A stretch of 13,653 nt of DNA from Verrucomicrobiota bacterium (lineage in GTDB: Bacteria; Verrucomicrobiota; Verrucomicrobiia; Limisphaerales; JAEYXS01), in NCBI GenBank assembly GCA_021156225.1, contig JAJNBN010000023.1, positions 1-13,653 on the forward strand. The letters run 5' to 3'. The position numbers were made by a program, and so were the translations under genes. Of the stretch, positions 5,357 to 12,393 are shown in pieces. Position 1 is the first letter of the stretch; the number at the start of each line of letters is the position of its first letter. The notes below the pieces were generated by a model. It had not been told where the DNA came from and ran no database searches. It saw only the letters and a list, made by a program, of their open reading frames with translations.

Positions 5357-7852
5357 ATGGACTCTTTATCCCAAGCAATGAACGTTTCTATTCTTAGCCA
5401 GCGTGCACGTGTCTTGTCAGCCGCCATCTTGGGCATGGGACTTAGTCTTGGCCCCATCATGTCCACAATGGCCGCGGAGAAACCCCGCGCCATTTCCGGC
5501 ATCTATCCGCATCTCGCCTATTTCAACAACGAAGGCGAATGCGGCACCGGTGCCGTCGTTCCCTGGGCCGACCGTTTGTGGGTCATTACCTACGCCCCTC
5601 ATCAGCCCAAAGGTTCTTCCGACAAGCTTTACGAGATTGATCGCGATCTGAATATGACCGTGCGCCCAGAAAGCATCGGTGGCACACCCGCGAACCGTTT
5701 CATCCACAAGGAATCCGAGCAGCTCTTCATCGGGCCATACGTGATCGATGAGAAAGGCCAGGTCCGCACCATACCCTACACCGAGATGTTCGGCCGCCAC
5801 ACCGGCAACGCCCGTCATCTCACCGACCCCGCGAACAAGATCTACTACGCCACCATGGAAGAAGGCTTCTACGAAGTGGACGTGAAGACGCTCGGTGTGA
5901 AGATGCTCTACGCGGATGAACAGCTCAAAGATGCTGCGGCGCCCAAAGCTGATTTCCCCGGTTATCACGGCAAGGGCCTCTACTCCGGCCAAGGCCGCCT
6001 CATCTACGCGAACAATGGTGAGCACGGCCCCAAAGCCCTGGTCGATCCTTCCATTCCCTCCGGCGTACTCGCGGAATGGAACGGCAAAGACTGGCAAATC
6101 GTCCGCCGCAACCAGTTCACCGAGGTCACGGGCCCCGGCGGCATCTATGGGAATGACCGTCCTGAAAAAGATCCCGTTTGGGCCGTCGGCTGGGATTACC
6201 GCTCGCTCATCCTCATGTTACTGGACAAGGGCCAGTGGCACGCCTACCGCCTGCCCAAGGGCAGTCACAGCTACGATGGCGCGCACGGCTGGAACACCGA
6301 ATGGCCGCGCATCCGCGATATCGGCGAAGGCGATCTCCTCATGACCATGCACGGCACCTTTTGGAAGTTCCCGAAAGATTTCAGCTTCGAAGATTCCGAA
6401 GGCATAAGCCCGCGTTCCAATTATCTGAAAGTCATCGGTGACTTCACCGAATGGCGCGGCAAAGTTGTCTTCGGCTGCGACGACACCGCCAAGAATGAAT
6501 TCCTCAACAAGCGCAAAGCGAAAGGCGAACTCGCCGGCCCCGGCCAATCGCAATCCAACCTCTGGTTCGTGGAACCTGACCAGATTGATGAATTCGGCGC
6601 TGCTCTCGGCCGTGGCGCCGTTTGGTATGACGAAGCAGTGAAAGCGAACACCCCTTCCGACGCCTTCCTCTTCTCCGGTTACGAACAACGTGGCGTGCAC
6701 CTCACCCACGATAACGACAAACCCGTCACCTTCACCTTCGAGATCGATCGCAAAGGCCGTGGCGAATGGAAGGGTCTTTGCATGATCGAGGTTCCCGCCA
6801 AAGGCTATCGCTGGTTGGAGTTTTCCCCGAAAGACAAAGGCGCGTGGGTCCGCGTGAAAGTCGATCGCGATTGCACCAAGACCACCGCTCTTTTCAACTA
6901 CAGCAACAAGGACAAGCGCAGCAACGAAGCCAGCGATATCTTCAAAGGCATCGCCACCGTTAAGGACAAGCAAGTCTCCGGCGGTGTCATCCGCGCCCGC
7001 GCTGAGAACCTCCGCACGCTGAATTTTGCCGCCTTGCGCGCCGAGCACGGCACCGCCACCGATGCAGGCTACTTCGAGATGGGCGCTGACCTCAAACTCA
7101 AGAAGGTGGACGACACCATAGCACAAGAGTGGCTCAAGAAAAACGTCGCCATCCCCCACGGCATGTTCCAGGTGGACGAAGCCTCCGTCATCTTCACCGA
7201 TGACAAGGGTAACCGTTGGCGCCTGCCGAAAGGTGACCCCGCCTTCGATCAGCCCGGTGCTCTCGGCGATGAACGCATCGACCGCGAAGTCTGCACCGAG
7301 CGCGATCTGTTCAATTGCCACGGCACCTTCTACGAACTGCCCGCTGAGAACGCCGGTGGCTTCGCCAAAATCCGCCCCGTCACCACGCATAATCGCCGCA
7401 TCAAGGATTACACCTCCTATCGCGGCCTGCTCATCATGACCGGCATCAGCGATGGCGCTCCGAAAAACTCCGAACACATCATCCGCTCCGAAGACGGCAA
7501 GGTCGCCCTCTGGGCTGGTGGCGTGGATGACCTTTGGAAATTCGGCAAAGCCCGCGGCAATGGCGGCCCATGGAAAGACACCAGCGTGGAAGCCAACAAC
7601 CCGTCCGACGCCTATCTCATGACTGGCTACGATAAGAAGTCCGTCTTCTTCCAGCACGATGCGAAGGATGCAGTGAAAGTCCGCATCGAGGTGGACATCA
7701 CTGGCACCGGCCTCTGGCGCACGTATCAAGTGGTGGAAGTTCCCGCCAAGACCACCATGACCCATCAGTTCCCCGATGCCCTGCAAGCCTACTGGGTACG
7801 CGTCGTAGCTGATAAGAACTGCAAAGCCACCGCCCAGTTCCGCTACGAATAG
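5357..7852 (+). CDS. Large exported protein of unknown function with a tandem internal duplication
   Basis: 831 residues. The N-terminus carries a signal peptide (positive Arg16 and Arg18, core VLSAAILGMGLSLG, likely cleavage after STMAA at about 40); ATG at 5378 (Met8) would give a more usual length. Neither start has a Shine-Dalgarno. Residues about 48-290 (GIYPHLAYFNNEG, GAVVPWADRLWVITY, KLYEIDRDL) look like beta-propeller-type repeats, but no named family is recognised. The rest contains a duplication: RLPKG at 298 and 622, HGTF at 332 and 655, and a roughly 90-residue module at 423-514 and 739-831 (shared W, PSDA, GY, VPAK, WVRV, a Cys). Marker spacings agree to within a few residues (34 versus 33, and 91 versus 84). 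The modules look like beta-sandwich, possibly binding, domains. A terminator at 7892 ends the transcript, so it may be monocistronic. No catalytic site is visible. Confidence 0.9.
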   Translation: MDSLSQAMNVSILSQRARVLSAAILGMGLSLGPIMSTMAAEKPRAISGIYPHLAYFNNEGECGTGAVVPWADRLWVITYAPHQPKGSSDKLYEIDRDLNMTVRPESIGGTPANRFIHKESEQLFIGPYVIDEKGQVRTIPYTEMFGRHTGNARHLTDPANKIYYATMEEGFYEVDVKTLGVKMLYADEQLKDAAAPKADFPGYHGKGLYSGQGRLIYANNGEHGPKALVDPSIPSGVLAEWNGKDWQIVRRNQFTEVTGPGGIYGNDRPEKDPVWAVGWDYRSLILMLLDKGQWHAYRLPKGSHSYDGAHGWNTEWPRIRDIGEGDLLMTMHGTFWKFPKDFSFEDSEGISPRSNYLKVIGDFTEWRGKVVFGCDDTAKNEFLNKRKAKGELAGPGQSQSNLWFVEPDQIDEFGAALGRGAVWYDEAVKANTPSDAFLFSGYEQRGVHLTHDNDKPVTFTFEIDRKGRGEWKGLCMIEVPAKGYRWLEFSPKDKGAWVRVKVDRDCTKTTALFNYSNKDKRSNEASDIFKGIATVKDKQVSGGVIRARAENLRTLNFAALRAEHGTATDAGYFEMGADLKLKKVDDTIAQEWLKKNVAIPHGMFQVDEASVIFTDDKGNRWRLPKGDPAFDQPGALGDERIDREVCTERDLFNCHGTFYELPAENAGGFAKIRPVTTHNRRIKDYTSYRGLLIMTGISDGAPKNSEHIIRSEDGKVALWAGGVDDLWKFGKARGNGGPWKDTSVEANNPSDAYLMTGYDKKSVFFQHDAKDAVKVRIEVDITGTGLWRTYQVVEVPAKTTMTHQFPDALQAYWVRVVADKNCKATAQFRYE

Positions 7853-7891
7853 CTGGTGGCACCCACCGGCCAATCTAAACACCACTTCCAT

Positions 7892-7927
7892 CGCCCTCTT
7901 CCTCATCAGGAAGAGGGCGTTTTCTTT
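7892..7927 (+). terminator. Rho-independent terminator
   Basis: CGCCCTCTTCC (7892-7902), loop TCATCA, GGAAGAGGGCG (7909-7919): a perfect 11-bp stem followed by TTTTCTTT. It lies about 40 bp after the stop codon of the 831-residue protein and should separate it from the genes downstream. A smaller palindrome, GGTGG/CCACC, lies just after the stop codon. Confidence 0.92.
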
Positions 7928-8092
7928 CCCTCACTTTTCACGCCTTTTGCGAGAAACCAATCTCTGGGCGCAGTCGCACATTGCCCCTCGAAATACCAAT
8001 GAGTTGGGGAAGCAGAGTAAAGCCCCATCCCCCTCTCTTCCAACAAAAGCCTGTCCAAATACCCGTCTTCGGGACTAATACTTCACAACCAC

Positions 8093-9358
8093 ATGAACCG
8101 CCGCACATTTTTAGCCAGCACTTTGGCCTCCGCCGTCGTCGCCAGCACGTCCGCTTCCTTTGCCGCCGATAAGAAACGCGCCCCGCGCATTTTGCTGCGT
8201 TCCTCCTGGCAGGTCGTGAACATCGGCGACATCGCTCACACGCCAGGCGTGCTCACGCTCATCGAGAAATATATTCCTGAGGCAGAAGTGATCCTCTGGC
8301 CCTCTGGGGACATCACCCCCGAAGTGATCGCCATGGAGCACAAACGCTTTCCGAAATTGAAGTTTGTAAAGGGCGGCATCAATCCCGATGGCACCACCAA
8401 GGTCAAAGCACTGGAGGAAGCCATCGAATGGTGCGATTTCATCCTCCACGGCTCCGGTCCCTCCATGGTGGCCTACAAAGACGTGGCCGCAGTTTTTAAA
8501 CGCACCGGCAAACCTTTCGGCGTCTATGGCATCACGTATGGCGGCAGTTCGAAGGAACAGCAAGAGTTGATGGGCAAAGCGAAGTTCCTCTACTTCCGCG
8601 ACACCATCTCGCTCGCCACAGCGAAGTCTGAAGGCATCAACTGCCCCATCATGGAGTTCGGCCCCGATGGCGCCTTCGCCGTCGATCTGCGCGATGACGC
8701 ACCCGCTGCTGCGTTCCTGAAAGCGAACGGGCTCGAAGAAAAAAAATTCCTCTGCTGCCTCGCGCGTTACCGCTACACGCCTTACTGGCTCATCAAGGAA
8801 GGCCGCACGAAAGACGCGAAACGTGATGCCCGCAACCAGGAGATGCGCGAGCATGACATCAAACCCTTGCGCGACGCCGTCATCGCCGTGGTGCGCCAGA
8901 CCGATCACAAAGTTCTTCTCTGCCCCGAAGACGCCACGCAGATGACCATCACGAAAGAGGACATCTACGACAAGCTGCCCGAGGACGTGAAGAAGCGCGT
9001 CGTCTGGCGCGAGAAATTCTGGCTCACCGATGAAGCCCTCAGCACCTATCTGAAATCCTCAGGCATCTTCGGCCTGGAGATGCACTCGCCCATCATGTGC
9101 ATCGGCAACGGCATCCCCGCCATCGTCTGCCGTTTCGAGGAACAGACCACCAAAGGTTTCATGTGGCGCGACATCGGCCTCGGCGACTGGCTCTTCGACA
9201 TGGATAAACCCGATGAAGTCGCCAAACTCACGGACACTATCCTCAGCCTCGTAAAAGACCCGAAAGGTGCGAAAGCCAAAGTGGCCAAGGCTGCGAAAGT
9301 GGTGGAAGAGCGCCAGCGCATCACTATGGGCGTGGTGAAGAGCAATCTGCCGGCTTGA
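8093..9358 (+). CDS. Tat-exported polysaccharide pyruvyl transferase family protein
   Basis: 421 residues. The start MNRRTFLAS is a twin-arginine signal (RRxFL), followed by an Ala/Ser-rich hydrophobic stretch and likely cleavage after ASFA (24). The mature part resembles the polysaccharide pyruvyl transferase fold: NIGD near the start of the first Rossmann-like half, DFILHGSGPS (115-124) matching the family's glycine-rich loop, FGPDGAFAVD, and EMHSPIMCIGNGIPAIV with Glu329 and His331 in the second half, where family members have a conserved His before a G-x-P. Known members add pyruvate from phosphoenolpyruvate to sugars and work in the cytoplasm, so the export signal is odd; this member may do something else. 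No Shine-Dalgarno. The LamG gene starts 26 bp downstream, so the two are probably cotranscribed. Family assignment is good, activity uncertain. Confidence 0.85.
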   Translation: MNRRTFLASTLASAVVASTSASFAADKKRAPRILLRSSWQVVNIGDIAHTPGVLTLIEKYIPEAEVILWPSGDITPEVIAMEHKRFPKLKFVKGGINPDGTTKVKALEEAIEWCDFILHGSGPSMVAYKDVAAVFKRTGKPFGVYGITYGGSSKEQQELMGKAKFLYFRDTISLATAKSEGINCPIMEFGPDGAFAVDLRDDAPAAAFLKANGLEEKKFLCCLARYRYTPYWLIKEGRTKDAKRDARNQEMREHDIKPLRDAVIAVVRQTDHKVLLCPEDATQMTITKEDIYDKLPEDVKKRVVWREKFWLTDEALSTYLKSSGIFGLEMHSPIMCIGNGIPAIVCRFEEQTTKGFMWRDIGLGDWLFDMDKPDEVAKLTDTILSLVKDPKGAKAKVAKAAKVVEERQRITMGVVKSNLPA

Positions 9359-9384
9359 AATCAATCATCTCCATTTTCCATTCT

Positions 9385-10347
9385 ATGAAGTTATTCACCC
9401 TACTCAGCGCCATCGCTGTACTCTGTCTGCCCGCCAGTCACAATTTGCAGGCCGCACCAGGAAACGCGGAAGTTATCACTAAAACTCCCAACCTCGTCGC
9501 CTTCTGGACCTTCGGGGAAGAAGCTGGCCAACCCCGCGTCTCCACCGGCACGAAAGGGAAGCTCCCCATGAAGGAAATCGGGGGACCAATCGCTCGCGTG
9601 GAGGGCGGACCTTTCTCCGGCTACGCCGCCGACCTCAACGGGAAACAGTATTTCTCCATCCCCTACGCTGAGACCGGCGAACTGAATATCAGTGGGCCTC
9701 AGGCACAAGTAAGCATGTTCGCCGTGGTGCGTATCGAGAATCTCAAGCAGAGCCGCACCATCGCGGGCATGTGGAGCGAGGGCAAGGGCGCGAACGACGA
9801 CACCGGCACGCGCCAGTATTCCCTGCTCATGAACATGCCCACCTATGGCGGCCCGAACAAACTCGTCCCGCACATCTCCAGCGAAGGCGGCGTGACGCGT
9901 CGCGCCGATGGCACCGCCTTCCCCTGGTGCGCCGACTACGCCGCCACCAAAAGCGAAGTGCCCACCAATCAATGGTGCACGCTCGCCTTCACCTACGATG
10001 GCAAATACATCCGCGCCTACATCAATGGCGTGCTGGACAAGATGGAACTCGACCCCGTTAAGCACAAACGCAACGACCCTTACTTCACCAAGGAAGGCCC
10101 GGACGGCAAAGACCGCGGCATGAATCCGTATTACCACGGTCGCGGCATCTTCCGTTACGATCCGGAGAAGCATAAGGACCGCATCGGCGGCGCAGACTTC
10201 ACCGTGGGCGCCCGCTATGCGGTAGGCTCCATGTTCAAGGAAGCGACCATCGGCAAGTTCGGCGGACTCGCCGTCTTCAACCGCGCGCTGACGGATGATG
10301 AGATGAAAAAACTCCACGCCGCCGCGAACATCAGCGCGTTGAAATAG
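9385..10347 (+). CDS. Secreted LamG/concanavalin-like domain protein
   Basis: 320 residues from ATG at 9385. A longer TTG start at 9355, overlapping the previous stop codon, would put ten extra residues before the signal and is less likely. Residues 1-24 are a Sec signal peptide (KLFTLLSAIAVLCLP, cleavage near LQAA). The mature protein opens with LVAFWTFGEEAG, as in many LamG-like (laminin G/concanavalin A, jelly-roll) domains. It also has W197-CTLAFTYDGKYIRAYINGV and, near the end, GGLAVFNRALTDDEM (about 293-307), the classic last strand of this fold. An insert between about 217 and 265 (KHKRNDPYFTKEG, DRIGG) is longer than usual. Such domains bind carbohydrate or protein; no catalytic residues are seen. 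It lies 26 bp after the pyruvyltransferase-like gene, and a palindromic repeat begins 9 bp after its stop. Confidence 0.88.
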   Translation: MKLFTLLSAIAVLCLPASHNLQAAPGNAEVITKTPNLVAFWTFGEEAGQPRVSTGTKGKLPMKEIGGPIARVEGGPFSGYAADLNGKQYFSIPYAETGELNISGPQAQVSMFAVVRIENLKQSRTIAGMWSEGKGANDDTGTRQYSLLMNMPTYGGPNKLVPHISSEGGVTRRADGTAFPWCADYAATKSEVPTNQWCTLAFTYDGKYIRAYINGVLDKMELDPVKHKRNDPYFTKEGPDGKDRGMNPYYHGRGIFRYDPEKHKDRIGGADFTVGARYAVGSMFKEATIGKFGGLAVFNRALTDDEMKKLHAAANISALK

Positions 10348-10356
10348 CTTCAAAGT

Positions 10357-10386
10357 GGTAGGGCCCGCAGTCCTCTGCGGGCCGCC
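10357..10386 (+). repeat. Palindromic repeat, copy B
   Basis: GGTAGGG framework with a perfect 9-bp stem (GGCCCGCAG/CTGCGGGCC, 10362-10383), loop TCCT and end GCCGCC. It starts 9 bp after the LamG stop codon and has no T-tract. It could act as a 3'-end mRNA hairpin. Confidence 0.82.
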
Positions 10387-10493
10387 GTCGAAGCCAAAGA
10401 TAATCACTAGTCAAAAGCCCTGATTACGACTACTGCGTGCGCAATAAAAATTACTCAGACCTGCCGCCTACAAAACGCAGTTGCCCCGTCAAC

Positions 10494-10520
10494 GGTCGGC
10501 TGAGGACAGCCAACCCTACC
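10494..10520 (-). repeat. Palindromic repeat, copy C (inverted)
   Basis: Read on the minus strand it begins GGTAGGG and forms GGTTGGCTG, loop TCCT, CAGCCGACC, a 9-bp stem with one G-U pair. On the plus strand that pair would be a C-A mismatch, so the GGTAGGG-first strand is the better folder. With copy B it forms an inverted pair spanning 10357-10520. Confidence 0.78.
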
Positions 10521-10540
10521 AAAATTACCTCTATCACATC

Positions 10541-12229
10541 ATGAACCGCCGCCAGTTCCTCCAAACCTCCGGTATCATCACTGCGGGTGCCTTGCTCGCC
10601 GATGACACTCACGCTCTTTCGGTGGTTGCCCAAGTGCCATATACTTACGACGTCATCGTCTACAGCGCTGTCCCTTGCGGTATTGCCGCAGCAATTCATG
10701 CGGCGCGCGAAGGTGCCAAGGTATTGCTAATCGAGCAGACGAAACACGTCGGTGGCCTGAGCACCAGCGGTATCAACACAGCGGAGAGCGAGCACATGCT
10801 CAAGTGGACCATCGGCGGTTTTGCCGATGAGTTTTACCGTCGTTTGGGCAAGCATTACGAAGACACGAAAGATCAGCAGTCGAAGCTGAAAGAAGGAGAC
10901 CGCCTAAACACGGCGTATTTCTTTGAGTCCAGTGTGGCTGAGAAGGTGTATCTGGACATGCTGAATGAGGCGAAGGTCGAACTGGTTTACGGTATCCAGG
11001 TCGAAAAGGTGGTGAAAACTGGCACCAAAATCACATCCATCACGATGAGCAACGGGCTCAGCCTTTCTGCCAAAGTCTTCATCGACGCCAGCTACGAGGG
11101 CGACCTCATGTCCCGTGCCGGCGTGAAATACGCCATCGGCCGCGAGAGCAAAGCCGAGTTCGGCGAGGAGGCCGCCGGCATCCGTTTCGACAAGACCCCG
11201 CGCAAGGCTACTACGGTCGATGCCCAAGGCAACCTGCTTCCCGGCATCAGCGCGTGGGCGAAAGACTTGAAGGAAGGCGATGCCCATCGCTCACCGATGA
11301 ATTACAACTTCCGCCTCTGCTTCGCCAAGGATAAGAACCTGCAAGTGCCCATCCCTGCGCCGAAGCACTACGATCGCAAACGCTATCAGTTGCTCGAGAA
11401 TTGGTTCACTGAGAAGACGGCGAAGAAAGAGGCGGTGAAGCTCACCGACATCCTCGACTTCTACGCACGCCGCAATGGCAAGTATGAGGTGAACAACAAG
11501 CAGGCGGCTATCTTCTCCATCGGCCATTTCGGCGGCCAGTTCGAGTATTCCGATGCGGATTACGCGAAGCGCGAGAAGATCATCGAAGATCACTGGGATT
11601 ACACCCTCGGCCTGCTGCACTTCCTCGCGAATGAGGAAAGCGTGCCGGAGAATGTCCGCACGGAGATGAGGTCATGGGGCTTGCACAAAGAAGAGTTCAA
11701 GGACAACGGTAACCTGCCCTATCAGCTCTACGTGCGCGAAGCCCGTCGCATGCGTGGTGAACACATCGTCACGCAGATGGATGTGCAGGAAAACCGTCGC
11801 AAGCCGGACAGCATCGGCCTCAGCAGTCATTTCATCGACAGCCACCATGTGCAGCGCGTGGCGCTATCACCGACCGAGTTCGTGAATGAAGGCCGCATCT
11901 GGCGCGTGAGTCGCGCCTATCAGATGCCCTACCGCGCCTTCACGCCGAAGAAAGCCGAGTGCGAGAACCTTCTCGTGCCCGGAGCCGCGAGCTTCACTCA
12001 TGTCGCCTTCTGCTCTTATCGCCTGGAAAGCGTCTGGATGATCGCCGGGCACGCTTGCGGTGTCGCCGCAGCCATGGCGGCTAAAGCGAAACAGACCGTT
12101 CACAATGTGGATGTGCCGAAGCTGCAAGAAAAACTCCGCGCACAAAAACAGGTGGTGGATTTCATCCCCGACCAGCCGGAGTTCTGGTATGACGTGAATA
12201 AAACGCCGAACGGGCCGCCGGAGTTTTAG
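10541..12229 (+). CDS. Tat-exported FAD-dependent oxidoreductase (FAD_oxidored family)
   Basis: 562 residues from ATG at 10541. A TTG at 10481 would read through palindromic repeat copy C and is rejected. MNRRQFLQTSG is a twin-arginine signal, fitting a flavoprotein folded with its cofactor before export. Motifs: YDVIVYSAVPCGIAAAI (36-52), the FAD-binding beta-alpha-beta; EQTKHVGGLSTSG (65-77), as in FAD_oxidored proteins; IDASYEGDL (181-189), followed by AGVKYAIGRES; YVREARRMRG in the middle; and LLVPGAASFTHVAFCSYRLE (477-496) with GHACGVAAAMAA at the end. The usual glycine pattern of the FAD loop is degenerate here (SAVPCG, only the last Gly kept). The substrate is unknown; such proteins are common near carbohydrate-degrading genes in PVC bacteria (general knowledge). 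No Shine-Dalgarno. It lies 193 bp after the LamG gene with the inverted repeat pair between. Confidence 0.92.
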   Translation: MNRRQFLQTSGIITAGALLADDTHALSVVAQVPYTYDVIVYSAVPCGIAAAIHAAREGAKVLLIEQTKHVGGLSTSGINTAESEHMLKWTIGGFADEFYRRLGKHYEDTKDQQSKLKEGDRLNTAYFFESSVAEKVYLDMLNEAKVELVYGIQVEKVVKTGTKITSITMSNGLSLSAKVFIDASYEGDLMSRAGVKYAIGRESKAEFGEEAAGIRFDKTPRKATTVDAQGNLLPGISAWAKDLKEGDAHRSPMNYNFRLCFAKDKNLQVPIPAPKHYDRKRYQLLENWFTEKTAKKEAVKLTDILDFYARRNGKYEVNNKQAAIFSIGHFGGQFEYSDADYAKREKIIEDHWDYTLGLLHFLANEESVPENVRTEMRSWGLHKEEFKDNGNLPYQLYVREARRMRGEHIVTQMDVQENRRKPDSIGLSSHFIDSHHVQRVALSPTEFVNEGRIWRVSRAYQMPYRAFTPKKAECENLLVPGAASFTHVAFCSYRLESVWMIAGHACGVAAAMAAKAKQTVHNVDVPKLQEKLRAQKQVVDFIPDQPEFWYDVNKTPNGPPEF

Positions 12230-12343
12230 CCCGCAGCGCGGACGAGGCTGAACCGCTCCCCGCAGCATCATGTTTCGCCGCCACCGCCAGTCTGGCGCCG
12301 AAATACCCCTTGCCCGCTTAGGCCCGACCTGTTTGCATCAGAC

Positions 12344-12382
12344 TGTTGGAAATCAGGCATCGCGCCTGGCAACCCTCCAACA
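12344..12382 (+). promoter_or_regulatory. Two-tier hairpin just upstream of the repeat-protein gene
   Basis: Outer arms TGTTGGA (12344-12350) and TCCAACA (12376-12382) are perfectly complementary. Inside, CAGGC (12354-12358) pairs with GCCTG (12364-12368) around ATCGC. The structure ends 11 bp before the ATG at 12394, so in mRNA it would sit at the ribosome entry site. It might instead end transcription from the FAD gene, but no T-tract follows. It does not match a riboswitch I know. Confidence 0.5.
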
Positions 12383-12393
12383 CGTCCGTCCAT

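Noticed and set aside
6218..7906. 562-residue open frame on the minus strand
   Set aside because: Antisense to the well-supported 831-residue protein, runs through the terminator stem, and shows no domain; its length follows from the codon bias of the real gene.
9355..9384. TTG start extending the LamG protein by 10 residues
   Set aside because: Overlaps the previous stop codon and puts extra residues before a complete signal peptide that begins at ATG 9385.
10357..10386. Rho-independent terminator after the LamG gene
   Set aside because: The stem is strong but no T-tract follows, and the same framework occurs in two other places; better explained as a repeat copy.
9400..10407. 335-residue open frame on the minus strand
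   Set aside because: Antisense to the LamG gene, starts beyond palindromic repeat copy B and has no recognisable motif.
10481..10540. TTG start extending the FAD oxidoreductase by 20 residues
   Set aside because: The extension would be encoded by a palindromic repeat and would bury the Tat signal that begins at ATG 10541.
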